DNA from: an uncultured Candidatus Nemicrothrix sp.
GTDB lineage: Bacteria; Actinomycetota; Acidimicrobiia; Acidimicrobiales; Acidimicrobilacustridaceae
Direction: 5' to 3'
NCBI GenBank assembly: GCA_903827085.1
Contig: CAIKHC010000255.1
Span: 1-27,076 of the forward strand
DNA: 27,076 nt
The notes under the pieces are model-generated. The model was not told the origin of the DNA. It searched no databases and worked only from the letters and a program-made list of their open reading frames with translations. Position numbers and translations under genes: made by a program. Position 1 is the first letter of the stretch. Each line of letters begins with the position of its first letter. Positions 7,427 through 15,310 of this stretch are shown one piece after another.

Positions 7427-8113
7427 ATGGCTCAAGCGTCGACTCCGATTCCATTCGACGCCGAGGATCCCAAGAATCCGGTGATCGTCGATGGCGAGGT
7501 GACCTGGACCTTCGATGCCGACTTCCTCAACTCGAACTGGACCTGCATCTGGGGACGAGGTTGTCTGGGCATTCACGACGATCCTTCCGAAGAACTGCAA
7601 CAGGGCTGTTGTTCCGTTGGCGCTGAACTCGACGGCGAAGACGAGTCTCGAATGATCAGCGCTCTCGCCGCGATGATCGATCCAGCGTTGTTTCAATTTC
7701 ACGATGCCTCGGTTGAAGGCGGCGTATTCGCCAATGAAAAAGCGACGAATACGCGTGTGGTTGATGGCGCCTGCATCTTCTTGAACCGACCAGGGTTTGC
7801 CGGTGGAGCCGGCTGTGCGTTGCATTTGGCCGCAGTTGACGCGGGCGAATCTCCGGTGGAATGGAAGCCGTCGGTGTGTTGGCAGTTGCCGATCAAGGTT
7901 GATTGGGTGGAAACCTCAGCCAAGACGGAAACCGCAACCCTTCGCCGATGGTCTCGGGCGGACTGGGGAGATGACGGCGCGACGATGGCCTGGTGTTGCA
8001 CCGAAGGTGATCGGGCCTACGTGGGTGATCGACCGGTAATCGAGTCGTTGGCAGAAGAACTGATTGAGCTCGTAGGCAACGAAGTCTTTGTTGAACTCAA
8101 ACGCCGCCTCTAA
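7427..8113 (+). CDS. Cys-rich hypothetical protein, possibly metal-binding
   Basis: A 228-residue soluble protein with nine cysteines: C40, C46, C61-C62, C116, C130, C151 and C190-C191. The segments WTC....GC (39-46), GCC (60-62), GACIFLNRPG.....GC (114-130) and CC (190-191) look like scattered ligands for a zinc or iron-sulphur site, broadly similar to the YkgJ/DUF3109 type of CxnCC proteins. I am not sure of the family. No signal peptide is present, so the cysteines are more likely metal ligands than disulphides. The gene starts at an ATG without a Shine-Dalgarno sequence behind a TACGCT box and is divergent from the dehalogenase operon, sharing its inverted repeat. It may therefore be regulated by the same TetR protein. 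Confidence 0.85.
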   Translation: MAQASTPIPFDAEDPKNPVIVDGEVTWTFDADFLNSNWTCIWGRGCLGIHDDPSEELQQGCCSVGAELDGEDESRMISALAAMIDPALFQFHDASVEGGVFANEKATNTRVVDGACIFLNRPGFAGGAGCALHLAAVDAGESPVEWKPSVCWQLPIKVDWVETSAKTETATLRRWSRADWGDDGATMAWCCTEGDRAYVGDRPVIESLAEELIELVGNEVFVELKRRL

Positions 8114-8129
8114 ACGCTCGCGCGGAAGA

Positions 8130-8148
8130 TCGAACAACTATTGTTCGA
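8130..8148. promoter_or_regulatory. Perfect inverted repeat upstream of GDPD lipoprotein gene
   Basis: Perfect 8-bp arms TCGAACAA and TTGTTCGA with a 3-bp spacer, in the 66-bp gap before the lipoprotein gene and 31 bp before its ATG. It could be an operator or a weak hairpin; it is AT-rich and has no T-run. The outer TCGAAC/GTTCGA halves resemble an actinobacterial LexA box, but their spacing is 7 rather than 4 bp. Confidence 0.45.
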
Positions 8149-8179
8149 GAAACGCCAATCGAGTTCTGGGGGAAATGAG

Positions 8180-9184
8180 ATGAATCGGGCAAGAAGGTTT
8201 GCTGGTGCGGTTGCAGGTGGTCTCGTGGTGAGCGCGTTATTGCTCTCGGCGTGCGGATCTTCGTCAAGTTCATCCACGACGACTACATCGGTTTCGAAGT
8301 CACCGGCTTCGACAGTCGACGGAATCCTTGCTCTCGGTCGTCCGGTCGTTCTGGGCCATGCCGGGGCAGAAGACGTTGCGCCGCATTCGACTATCTATGC
8401 GTTTGCCGAATCAGTGAAAGCCGGTGTCGACGTGCTTGATCTCGACATTCAGCGCACAAAGGACGGCGTGCTCGTCGTGCAGCACGATGACACCACCAAG
8501 CGCACCACCGAATCCGATCTCAAGATTGCTGATGTCACCTACGAGCAGCTTCATCAACTCGATAACGGGTATTGGTATGCAACCTCTTGCTCAAACACGT
8601 GCACAGGTAAGCCTGATTCCGAGTACATCTTCCGTGGAATTCGCACCGGCAAGGTTGCGCCGCCAGCGGGTTACACCGCTGACGAATTCGCGGTGCCGAA
8701 GTTCAGCGAGGTTGCTGAGCGCTGGCCCGACTATGTGCTCAATATCGAGATCAAGGGCAAGGGTGCTGACGCGTTCATCACTGCAGAACTCCTCGCGAAG
8801 GAAATTGCTCAGATGAATCGGACCAAGTCGGTTGTCGTTACGTCTTTCGATGACACGGTGGTGGAGAAGTTCCACTCGTTGGCTCCTGATATCGCCATGT
8901 CACCGGGGCTTGATGCGCTCACGAACTACGTCCTGGCCAATGTCCCTATCCCAATGTGGGAAAAAATCCTGCAGGTTCCTCCGGTGTATGAAGGAATTGC
9001 TGTCTTCACGCCTGACTACGTGCAAAAAACCAAAGCTGCTGGCTATGTGAACTGGATTTGGCCAAACGGCGAAGGTGAAGACGAAGCTGGATATCTCGCG
9101 TTGTTCCAGCAAGGCGCCGACGGCATCAATGCGTCGAACCCTCAAGCTGGCGTCGCTGCGCTGAATCAGTACATGGCGAAGTAA
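8180..9184 (+). CDS. Lipoprotein, glycerophosphodiester phosphodiesterase-like
   Basis: A 334-residue secreted lipoprotein: signal with lipobox LSAC (C25), Ser/Thr-rich linker to about 45, then a GDPD TIM-barrel domain. Visible motifs: H60 of the HRG region (here HAG), D87-x-D89 (usually E-x-D), H102-D103, and E190-x-K192. The usual PENT motif reads PHST (68-71). These would cut glycerophosphodiesters to glycerol-3-phosphate and an alcohol, with a divalent metal. The metal-ligand change E to D and the altered PENT leave true substrate open. I chose the ATG at 8180: GGGGGAA (8168-8174) is 5 nt upstream and a signal peptide follows at once; the longer TTG frame (8141) would bury it. A role in phosphate scavenging or lipid turnover at the cell surface is inferred. 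Confidence 0.88.
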   Translation: MNRARRFAGAVAGGLVVSALLLSACGSSSSSSTTTTSVSKSPASTVDGILALGRPVVLGHAGAEDVAPHSTIYAFAESVKAGVDVLDLDIQRTKDGVLVVQHDDTTKRTTESDLKIADVTYEQLHQLDNGYWYATSCSNTCTGKPDSEYIFRGIRTGKVAPPAGYTADEFAVPKFSEVAERWPDYVLNIEIKGKGADAFITAELLAKEIAQMNRTKSVVVTSFDDTVVEKFHSLAPDIAMSPGLDALTNYVLANVPIPMWEKILQVPPVYEGIAVFTPDYVQKTKAAGYVNWIWPNGEGEDEAGYLALFQQGADGINASNPQAGVAALNQYMAK

Positions 9185-9236
9185 GGCATCTTGGGCGTAA
9201 CGAGACACTGAGAGTTATGGGTGCTTGAATGCGCCC

Positions 9237-10598
9237 ATGACTTCTGTGGCTGACGAACTTCGAACGACGTACAACAGCGGGCACACACGACCGCTGGCCT
9301 GGCGTAAACATCAACTTGAGCAGATGGTGAAGATGCTCGAGGAGAACGAGTCGGCGTTCCTCGACGCGCTCGCCATCGATTTAGGTAAGCCGCGAGTTGA
9401 AGGGTTCATCACTGACATTGCATTCGTGACGAGCGAAGTGAAGTCGATGATTAAGAACCTCAAGAAGTGGAATAAACCGGAACGAGTTAGCACTCCCATC
9501 GTTGCGATGCCGGGAAAGTCCCGTTTGGTCCCCGAACCGGTTGGCGTTGTTCTCGTCATCGCCCCATGGAATTATCCGATCCATCTCCTACTGGTCCCAG
9601 TGGCGGGTGCAATTGCTGCCGGCAACGCCGTCGTGATGAAGCCCTCTGAAGTCACGGTGACCATTTCGGCCCTTTTGGCAACGTTGGTACCGAAGTATCT
9701 CGATTCCTCGGCGATTGCACTCGTCGAAGGTGGAGTCCCTGAAACCACTGATCTTCTTGAACAGCATTTCGATCACATCTTCTACACGGGCAATGGAACT
9801 GTTGGTCGAGTTGTTATGGCGGCGGCAGTGAAGAACCTCACTCCAGTTACGCTTGAGCTCGGCGGAAAGAGCCCGGTGATCGTCGATGCATCGGCAAACC
9901 TCCGAGTCGCTGCGCGTCGAGTTGCCTGGGGGAAGTGGCTTAATGCAGGACAAACCTGCATCGCTCCGGACTATGTGATGGTGGACGCTTCGGTGCGCGA
10001 TGGTTTCGTGGACGAGCTCGGCAAAGCGATTACCGAATTTTTTGGGTCTGATCCAAAAGAGAGTGAGAGCTACGGGCGGATCGTTTCACCGAATCACTTC
10101 GCCCGTGTTTCGGCACTGATGGAAGGCGGAACCGCAGTCATTGGGGGCGAGACCGACTCGGCGACGCGTTATATCGCTCCAACGGTTCTTCTTGATGTCG
10201 ATCCAACCTCGCAAATCATGAAGGAAGAAATCTTCGGTCCGCTGCTTCCGATTATCGATATTGCGTCAACAGATGAAGCGATCGCTCACATCAATGCGAA
10301 CCCGCATCCACTCGCGCTCTATGTCTTTACGGGCGAGAAGCGAGTTGCCGCCGAAGTCGTGAATCGAACAACTGCTGGTGGCGTCACGGTCAACGGAACC
10401 ATCATGCATTTTTCGAATCCGAATCTTCCGTTTGGCGGAATCGGCGAAAGCGGAATGGGCGGCTATCACGGAAAGTCCGGTGTGCGTTTGTTCCAACATT
10501 TGAAGCCGATTTTGACGCGCAGTACGAAGATGGACCCATCGATCGCCTATCCGCCCTACACCGAGCGAAAAGCAAAGATTTTCCGCAAAGTTCTCTGA
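9237..10598 (+). CDS. Aldehyde dehydrogenase (class 3 / fatty-aldehyde type)
   Basis: A 453-residue NAD(P)-dependent aldehyde dehydrogenase; the length of about 450 rather than 480-500 residues fits the class 3/coniferyl or fatty aldehyde group. Catalytic residues are visible: N112 (APWNYP), E207 (LELGGKSP) and nucleophile C241 (NAGQTCIAPDY). NAD-binding KPSE is at about 135-138. It oxidises aldehydes to carboxylic acids in the cytoplasm. A TTG at 9225 extends the frame by four residues; neither start has a clear Shine-Dalgarno sequence and I prefer the ATG. It follows the GDPD lipoprotein by 52 bp in the same direction; whether the two are linked is unclear. Long-chain aldehyde from lipid or alkane breakdown is a likely substrate (inference). 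Confidence 0.93.
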   Translation: MTSVADELRTTYNSGHTRPLAWRKHQLEQMVKMLEENESAFLDALAIDLGKPRVEGFITDIAFVTSEVKSMIKNLKKWNKPERVSTPIVAMPGKSRLVPEPVGVVLVIAPWNYPIHLLLVPVAGAIAAGNAVVMKPSEVTVTISALLATLVPKYLDSSAIALVEGGVPETTDLLEQHFDHIFYTGNGTVGRVVMAAAVKNLTPVTLELGGKSPVIVDASANLRVAARRVAWGKWLNAGQTCIAPDYVMVDASVRDGFVDELGKAITEFFGSDPKESESYGRIVSPNHFARVSALMEGGTAVIGGETDSATRYIAPTVLLDVDPTSQIMKEEIFGPLLPIIDIASTDEAIAHINANPHPLALYVFTGEKRVAAEVVNRTTAGGVTVNGTIMHFSNPNLPFGGIGESGMGGYHGKSGVRLFQHLKPILTRSTKMDPSIAYPPYTERKAKIFRKVL

Positions 10599-10649
10599 AT
10601 CAGCGCAATCCCAGAACTTCGCTTTTGTTGATAGGGGTTGAGCCGCAAG

Positions 10650-10664
10650 ATTCCGTTCCGGAAT
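10650..10664. terminator. Small hairpin after aldehyde dehydrogenase
   Basis: Perfect 6-bp arms ATTCCG and CGGAAT around a 3-nt loop, 52 bp after the aldehyde dehydrogenase stop, followed by TCTTGTTA. It is a plausible weak terminator for the plus-strand gene. Otherwise the 114-bp convergent gap shows no gene. Confidence 0.3.
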
Positions 10665-10701
10665 TCTTGTTACAACTACTGGCTCGAATTATCAGCCGGC
10701 A

Positions 10702-10722
10702 TCACGAATTCATCATTCGTGA
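10702..10722. terminator. Hairpin at the 3' end of the lipoprotein hydrolase gene
   Basis: Perfect 8-bp arms TCACGAAT and ATTCGTGA with a 5-nt loop span the stop codon of the minus-strand hydrolase (10713-10715). It may serve as an RNA 3'-end or transcription stop for the convergent pair. The stem is not GC-rich and no T-tract follows. Confidence 0.35.
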
Positions 10723-12350
10723 GAGGAAGAGTTCCGACGGACCCTCTTCACGACCCAGATGACAAAAAAGATCAGCAGTGCCAAGAGAACAACAATCACA
10801 AGGATCACGAGTGCCACTGCCCAAATGATCAATTCTTTACTTTGGGTCGGGGTCAGGTTTCTTTGAATGTCGGTGGTTGACGAGATGCGAAGGTTCGTGA
10901 GCGATGCCGACGCGCTCGGGGAAGCAGCAGACCCACTGGTTGGACCCTCAGCAACCAGGGAAAGAGTGTGTGTGCCTGATCCGATGTCATAAAGGATGAG
11001 GAAACTTCCGTCAGGCCCGGTTCCTTCGGTGGGAGGCGCAAAAGTTGAGCGCAGCCGCCCGTCGATGAAGAGATGGAAGGTGTCTGTTGGTGCGCCAGCG
11101 ATAGTCGTGTCGAAGGTCAACCACAGCGAATCCTTGTCGGTTGTGAAAATGGTGTTCGAAACGGCGCCTTGAGTCGCTGAGACAGACGGGCCCGAGGCTT
11201 GGTCGGCGATCGCAGTCGAGAGATAGGTCACTGATGAGTTGTAGGTCGGCGATGGAGCGACTCCTTGGGCGACGAGCACCAGTTCTTCTGAGGGGTCAGA
11301 AGAGGTTTGGTTCCACGTCGTTGCCAGGGCTGCGTCGGAAGCGCCCATCATTGGTGACCACCACAGTCCAACTCCCGAACTCTTTGTAGAAGCAGAGTTG
11401 GCGTACCACCCGATGGGGTATTGGTGTTTGTCGACTCCGGCATCGGAGGATGGTGGTTTCAGATGAACGTCAACAATCTGACCGAGTCCGGGATAGCCGG
11501 CGTAGGGCTCGCCCACGAGTGAGATGTAGTTGTCGACGAAGGTTTGATTCGGGCTGCGACCGATATCGAGTCGCGTGAGCTTGTACCGCAGATCATTCTT
11601 TGCCCCACCGATGCGAGCGAGGTTCACTTCGGGAGAGTCAAACAGTGTGAGTTGTCGCGGGGGAGTTGCGAGCGCCAACGCTGCGGTCGTTGCGACATTT
11701 GCGCCGAAGCTGTGGCCGATGAGATGGATCTGCCCACCATTGTTGGAAAATCCAGCCGCAAGTGTTTGATCGATCGCTGTCGCCATCCGATGACCATTCA
11801 CTTCGGTGGCTCGTTCGGGAGCGGATGCAGCGAGAGCGCTCGTATCGGTGGAGCTTTGGTCAACCCAGCTGTACATGAGAACCGTTGCACTTGGATCGGC
11901 CGACTGCAGCGAAGTGGCCAGGTTTGCGAAAAGCGTGATCGCTGCTTGGTTGGTTTTGGGATCAACCATTGCGGGATTCCACATTGTCACGAGGTCGGAG
12001 GATGTCGCTTGCGCGGCCTCGTAGGTGGCGAGCAGTCCAGCAGCCCAACCGTGGGTCATCACCATGACATTGCCGGCAGCGATCGAATCTGGAGTCACTG
12101 GCGTGAACGTGGTGCCGTTCCATTTCCCTAAACGTTGAGCGAGAGGGTACGGACTCACGTTCGTTTGTTCTGCGGCGGGGACGCCAGCGGGCGCGGGAAA
12201 GGCAGAAAGGGGGGTCGGTACCGATGCATTGAGCACCGAACATCCGGTGGTGACGAGTGCGCACATGAGAAGGGCAATCGCGAACGCTCGAGAAGTGCGA
12301 TGTCGATGGCGGGTGGGTGTGGAGCCGTGAAGTGCGCGGGTAGTGATCAC
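10713..12350 (-). CDS. Membrane-anchored alpha/beta hydrolase (lipase-like) lipoprotein
   Basis: A 545-residue exported protein. Residues 20-37 form a lipoprotein signal with lipobox TTGC (C37). An alpha/beta hydrolase core follows: oxyanion-side VMTHGWA (97-103), nucleophile elbow GHSFG with S214 (212-216), a candidate acid D238 (LTLFDSPE), and a downstream histidine (DVHL or DKHQYP, not resolved). Residues about 400-490 look like a beta-sandwich (LWLTFDTT, FHLFIDG, GTHTLSLVAEG). A long hydrophobic helix near 505-537 is followed by KRVRR, so the C-terminus is anchored too. Start is GTG at 12350, with TAGCCT 9 nt upstream on this strand and no Shine-Dalgarno. It is divergent from the MarR-MFS operon. 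It is probably an esterase or lipase acting outside the membrane. Confidence 0.85.
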   Translation of the reverse strand: MITTRALHGSTPTRHRHRTSRAFAIALLMCALVTTGCSVLNASVPTPLSAFPAPAGVPAAEQTNVSPYPLAQRLGKWNGTTFTPVTPDSIAAGNVMVMTHGWAAGLLATYEAAQATSSDLVTMWNPAMVDPKTNQAAITLFANLATSLQSADPSATVLMYSWVDQSSTDTSALAASAPERATEVNGHRMATAIDQTLAAGFSNNGGQIHLIGHSFGANVATTAALALATPPRQLTLFDSPEVNLARIGGAKNDLRYKLTRLDIGRSPNQTFVDNYISLVGEPYAGYPGLGQIVDVHLKPPSSDAGVDKHQYPIGWYANSASTKSSGVGLWWSPMMGASDAALATTWNQTSSDPSEELVLVAQGVAPSPTYNSSVTYLSTAIADQASGPSVSATQGAVSNTIFTTDKDSLWLTFDTTIAGAPTDTFHLFIDGRLRSTFAPPTEGTGPDGSFLILYDIGSGTHTLSLVAEGPTSGSAASPSASASLTNLRISSTTDIQRNLTPTQSKELIIWAVALVILVIVVLLALLIFFVIWVVKRVRRNSSSHE

Positions 12351-12459
12351 AATGCGCCGAGGCTAACGGTATTGCGAATGGGTGAGTTCGCTACCGAGGC
12401 CTACTCACAGGCCGTGGGCACAGGTTCGGAGCCGGGAAAAGATGTAGTACCAACATTGT

Positions 12460-12472
12460 GTAGGGTCTCTAC
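12460..12472. promoter_or_regulatory. Operator-like palindrome over MarR promoter
   Basis: GTAGGGTCTCTAC is a 13-bp dyad with one mismatched pair, ending 2 nt before the MarR start codon and overlapping its TAGGGT -10 box. TAGTA (12444-12448) and TACTA (12470-12474) add outer symmetry. MarR proteins commonly autorepress at such promoter-overlapping palindromes. Confidence 0.5.
12461..12466 (+). promoter_or_regulatory. -10 box (TAGGGT) of leaderless MarR gene
   Basis: TAGGGT fits TANNNT and ends 8 nt before the ATG at 12475. No Shine-Dalgarno sequence is present, so the mRNA is probably leaderless. Confidence 0.45.
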
Positions 12473-12474
12473 TA

Positions 12475-12909
12475 ATGAAGCCCTCGACCGCTCTCATCCG
12501 CGAACTGGCAGAACTTGCCCCGCTCTTTGATCGACTCCGGGCCGATGGATTGCGCCGGCGAAATCTGACCTTGCCGCGTCGTCGCCTTCTGATGTTCCTC
12601 CATGAATCCGGTCGGCTTCGTTCGAGTGAGTTGGCCCAACGGCTTGCGGTCACGCCCCGAGCAGTAACCGCGCTGGTCGACGGATTGGTCGATTCCGGCT
12701 ATGTGGAGCGTCGACCTGATCCCTCTGATCGTCGAGCGACTTTTGTGGAACTCACCGACTCCGGAACCGAGATTTGCAGTGATATGCAGAAATCATTCGA
12801 CAGTTTCGCGGCGCAATTGTTTGCTGGGATCAGCCCCGGTGACGTCGAAGCTGCGGTGAAAACGATTGCGGTCATCCGTAAGAACTTTGAGCAGATGCTT
12901 GCTCCATGA
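12475..12909 (+). CDS. MarR family transcriptional regulator
   Basis: A 144-residue winged-helix regulator of normal MarR size. The recognition helix lies in LAQRLAVTPRAVTALVDGLV (53-72) and the wing carries the family signature ERRPDPSDRRATFVELT (78-94, D85-R86-R87). Flanking helices form the dimer interface. Its stop overlaps the start of the MFS transporter gene as ATGA, so it almost certainly controls that exporter, the classic MarR-efflux arrangement. A near-perfect 13-bp palindrome overlaps its -10 box. The inducer cannot be predicted. Confidence 0.93.
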   Translation: MKPSTALIRELAELAPLFDRLRADGLRRRNLTLPRRRLLMFLHESGRLRSSELAQRLAVTPRAVTALVDGLVDSGYVERRPDPSDRRATFVELTDSGTEICSDMQKSFDSFAAQLFAGISPGDVEAAVKTIAVIRKNFEQMLAP

Positions 12910-14537
12910 CTGCTCCTCAGAACGCACCACTACGAAATGGAAGAACGAAGTACATGTCGAGTCGCTGGACACCTGAAAAAATTCACCAGCGCCGCTGGTT
13001 CACGCTGATTGCTATTTGCCTCGCGGTGACAATTACGTCCATCGATAACACGATCATGAACGTTGGTCTCCCCTCGATCGTGCGCGAGGTGGGTGCATCG
13101 CAAGCGCAACTTCAATGGCTGATCGATTCCTACACAATCGTGTTCGCATGTTTGCTCCTCACGATGGGAGCGATCGGCGACAAGTGGGGCCGTCATCGCA
13201 CAATGATGATCGGGCTCGTGATCTTCGGCGTGTTCTCGGCGTACGCAAGCCAGGCTGACAGCGCGAATGCTCTCATTATCGCCCGCGGTTTGATGGGTAT
13301 CGGTGGTGCTCTCATCCTTCCGGCGACCTTGGCGATTCTCAGCAACACGTTCGAAGGCAAAGAACGATCGAAAGCAATTGGAATTTGGGCGGCAGTTGCG
13401 GGCATCGGAGTCGCTGCGGGCCCGTTACTTGGGGGATTTCTTCTTGATCATTTTTGGTGGGGATCGATCTTCCTGATCAACGTCCCGATCTGCGTCATAG
13501 CGGTAGGTATGGGTTGGTTTCTTGTTCCGCCTTCGAAGAGTGCTGATGAAGGCCATCGACTTGATCCCGTTGGCGCTCTGCTTTCGATCGTGGCGCTCGT
13601 TGGTTTGTTGTACGGGATTATCGAGATCCCTGAAAAAGGTTGGTCAAGTCCCGAAGTGCTCTTCGCTGTGGGCTCTGGGCTGCTCTTTCTTGCGGTCTTC
13701 ACCTGGTGGGAACTTCGAATCGATCACCCCATGCTTGATCTCAACTTCTTTCGAAACCCTCGCTTCAGTGCAGCGAGCATGACAATCACAATCAATTACT
13801 TCGTGATGTTCGGATCAACGTTCTTGATCGTGCAGTACTTCCAGTTCATTCTTGGGTACTCGCCGCTAAAGGCGGGCGTAATGACAGCGCCAGTTGCGAT
13901 CGGGCTCATGGTGACAAGTCCGCAAACCCATAAATACGTCGTCCGATGGGGAACGACAAAGGTGATCATTCTTGGACTGCTGATCTGCTCGGCTGTGATG
14001 TTCTGTTATGGAATTGAAACGATCATTGCGTCCGATGTTGGCGGTGTCGTCGTTCGCCTGATCTTTGGTGTGGGGCTCGCCCTTACTGCGACGCCGGCGA
14101 CTGAATCCATCATGGGCGCACTGCCTCGTGATCGTGCCGGTGTTGGCTCGGCGGTGAACGACACCACCCGTCAGATCGGTGGCGCTCTTGGTGTCGCCGT
14201 CATCGGAAGTTTGTTCGCTTGGCGTTACCAAGCATCGTTGTCCGATCTTTCGGGACTGCCGGCAGATGTAGCTTCGGCCGCGCAGAACTCGATCGGAAAG
14301 GCCATCCAAGTTGCGAACACGTTGCCCTCCGACGAAGCCGCTTCGCTCCTCGAAAATGCAAAGCAGGCCTACGTTTCAGGAATGAGGGTGGGTGTCTGGA
14401 CCTGCGCACTGATTCTGCTTGGCGCTGCCGTTCTAACGGCAAAGTTTCTGCCGTCGACTCCAGGGACACCCGACGACGACGTGGAACTTCGAGATCAAGA
14501 GATCGAAGCGGTGTCGCTCGATGACGGAATCATCTGA
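12906..14537 (+). CDS. MFS drug efflux transporter, DHA2 (EmrB/QacA) type
   Basis: A 543-residue major facilitator with about 14 predicted hydrophobic spans, typical of the DHA2 family. Key motifs: TM1 SIDNTIMNVGLPSI (45-58) with D48, motif A GAIGDKWGRHR (88-98), and motif C-like GIGVAAGPLLGGF in TM5, the antiporter signature. It would expel hydrophobic or cationic toxic compounds in exchange for protons. The ATG at 12906 overlaps the MarR stop (ATGA); a second ATG at 12954, just before the SSRWTPEKIHQRRW cytoplasmic start, is an alternative. The hydrophilic C-terminal tail is acidic. It is co-transcribed with, and probably repressed by, MarR. Confidence 0.93.
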   Translation: MTAPQNAPLRNGRTKYMSSRWTPEKIHQRRWFTLIAICLAVTITSIDNTIMNVGLPSIVREVGASQAQLQWLIDSYTIVFACLLLTMGAIGDKWGRHRTMMIGLVIFGVFSAYASQADSANALIIARGLMGIGGALILPATLAILSNTFEGKERSKAIGIWAAVAGIGVAAGPLLGGFLLDHFWWGSIFLINVPICVIAVGMGWFLVPPSKSADEGHRLDPVGALLSIVALVGLLYGIIEIPEKGWSSPEVLFAVGSGLLFLAVFTWWELRIDHPMLDLNFFRNPRFSAASMTITINYFVMFGSTFLIVQYFQFILGYSPLKAGVMTAPVAIGLMVTSPQTHKYVVRWGTTKVIILGLLICSAVMFCYGIETIIASDVGGVVVRLIFGVGLALTATPATESIMGALPRDRAGVGSAVNDTTRQIGGALGVAVIGSLFAWRYQASLSDLSGLPADVASAAQNSIGKAIQVANTLPSDEAASLLENAKQAYVSGMRVGVWTCALILLGAAVLTAKFLPSTPGTPDDDVELRDQEIEAVSLDDGII

Positions 14538-14561
14538 TTCCAGTCTGCATGTCGTTCCGGT

Positions 14562-14567
14562 TATCGT
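14562..14567 (+). promoter_or_regulatory. -10 box (TATCGT) before ABM protein gene
   Basis: TATCGT matches TANNNT, lies in the 57-bp gap after the MFS gene, and would start a short leader carrying the GAGGGGGAA ribosome-binding site (14584-14592). No good -35 is seen. Confidence 0.3.
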
Positions 14568-14594
14568 TCCTCGACCGCAATCCGAGGGGGAACA

Positions 14595-14891
14595 ATGGCA
14601 AAGCGCGTGATGATCGCAACAATGAAGGCAAATCCTGGACAACGTGACGAACTGCTCGCGCAGTTTGGTGACATGTTCGCTGTTGCCAACGCCGAAGCTG
14701 GTACCGAGATTTACACGCTCGTCGCTGGTGACGATGCCGACACCATCTACATGATCGAGCAGTACGCCGATCAGGCTGCGATGGATGCGCACATGGGAAG
14801 CGAAACTCTCGCAGCGCTGTATCCAAAGATCGGCCCGTTTATGGCCGACGGTGGTGCCGTGATGGGTTCAGTTCATTCCGAACTCGACTAA
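14595..14891 (+). CDS. Antibiotic biosynthesis monooxygenase (ABM) domain protein
   Basis: A 98-residue single-domain protein of the ABM/dimeric alpha/beta-barrel fold: strand VMIATMKANPG (5-15), helix with DELLAQFGDMF, strand GTEIYTLVAGDD, strand TIYMIEQYADQAAMDAHM, then a final helix and strand. Members include quinol monooxygenases such as YgiN and proteins of unknown role, so the reaction is uncertain. A clear GAGGGGGAA ribosome-binding site ends 2 nt before the ATG. It meets the DUF2237 gene tail to tail with only 8 bp between the stops. Confidence 0.88.
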   Translation: MAKRVMIATMKANPGQRDELLAQFGDMFAVANAEAGTEIYTLVAGDDADTIYMIEQYADQAAMDAHMGSETLAALYPKIGPFMADGGAVMGSVHSELD

Positions 14892-14899
14892 GAGTTTGT

Positions 14900-15310
14900 T
14901 CAGCCAGGATCAAGAAGGCTGCTGAGGTCCGGCGGCACATCGATTGCGAGTTGCTGCAACCATTCGAGCGGAATCACTTCGAGAGTCTTCTGATTGGTTG
15001 AGGCAAGAACAACTGGCGCAGCGAAGCCGTCGTTAAAGGCGATGGCCCAGTTGCGCGCGGTAACGCACCAGCGGTCGCCAGGTACGAGACCAGGGAATCG
15101 ATACTGCGGCATCGGCGTGATGAGGTCATTGCCGATTGATCGCTGGTGTTCAAGAAACTCGGGGGTCATGACCGCGCAAATGGTGTGCAGCCCGATGTCC
15201 TCAGGGCCGGTGGTGCAGCAACCGTCCCGAAGGAATCCGGTCATGGGGTCAGTGCCACAGGGTTCAAGCGATTCGCCTAGGACATTGCGGTCGGCGTTCT
15301 CGGGATGCAT
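14900..15310 (-). CDS. DUF2237 family protein
   Basis: A 136-residue protein that fits the DUF2237 family well: NVLGESLEPC (9-18), DPMTGFLRDGCCTTGPED (21-38), GLHTICAVMTPEFL (40-53), GNDLITPMPQYRFPGLVPGDRWCV (60-83), and the closing PVVLASTNQKTLEVIPL. Five conserved-looking cysteines (18, 31, 32, 45, 82) suggest a metal or redox site, but the family's function is not known. Its ATG overlaps the thioesterase stop by one base (TAATG), so it is translationally coupled as the third gene of the SDR-thioesterase-DUF2237 operon. Confidence 0.9.
   Translation of the reverse strand: MHPENADRNVLGESLEPCGTDPMTGFLRDGCCTTGPEDIGLHTICAVMTPEFLEHQRSIGNDLITPMPQYRFPGLVPGDRWCVTARNWAIAFNDGFAAPVVLASTNQKTLEVIPLEWLQQLAIDVPPDLSSLLDPG

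Noticed and set aside
8130..8148. Canonical LexA (SOS) box
   Set aside because: Half-sites match but the spacing is 7 bp instead of 4, and the downstream gene is not a DNA-repair gene.
11544..12131. A 195-codon plus-strand frame opposite the anchored hydrolase
   Set aside because: It lies over the GHSFG-containing core of a good gene and lacks any domain.
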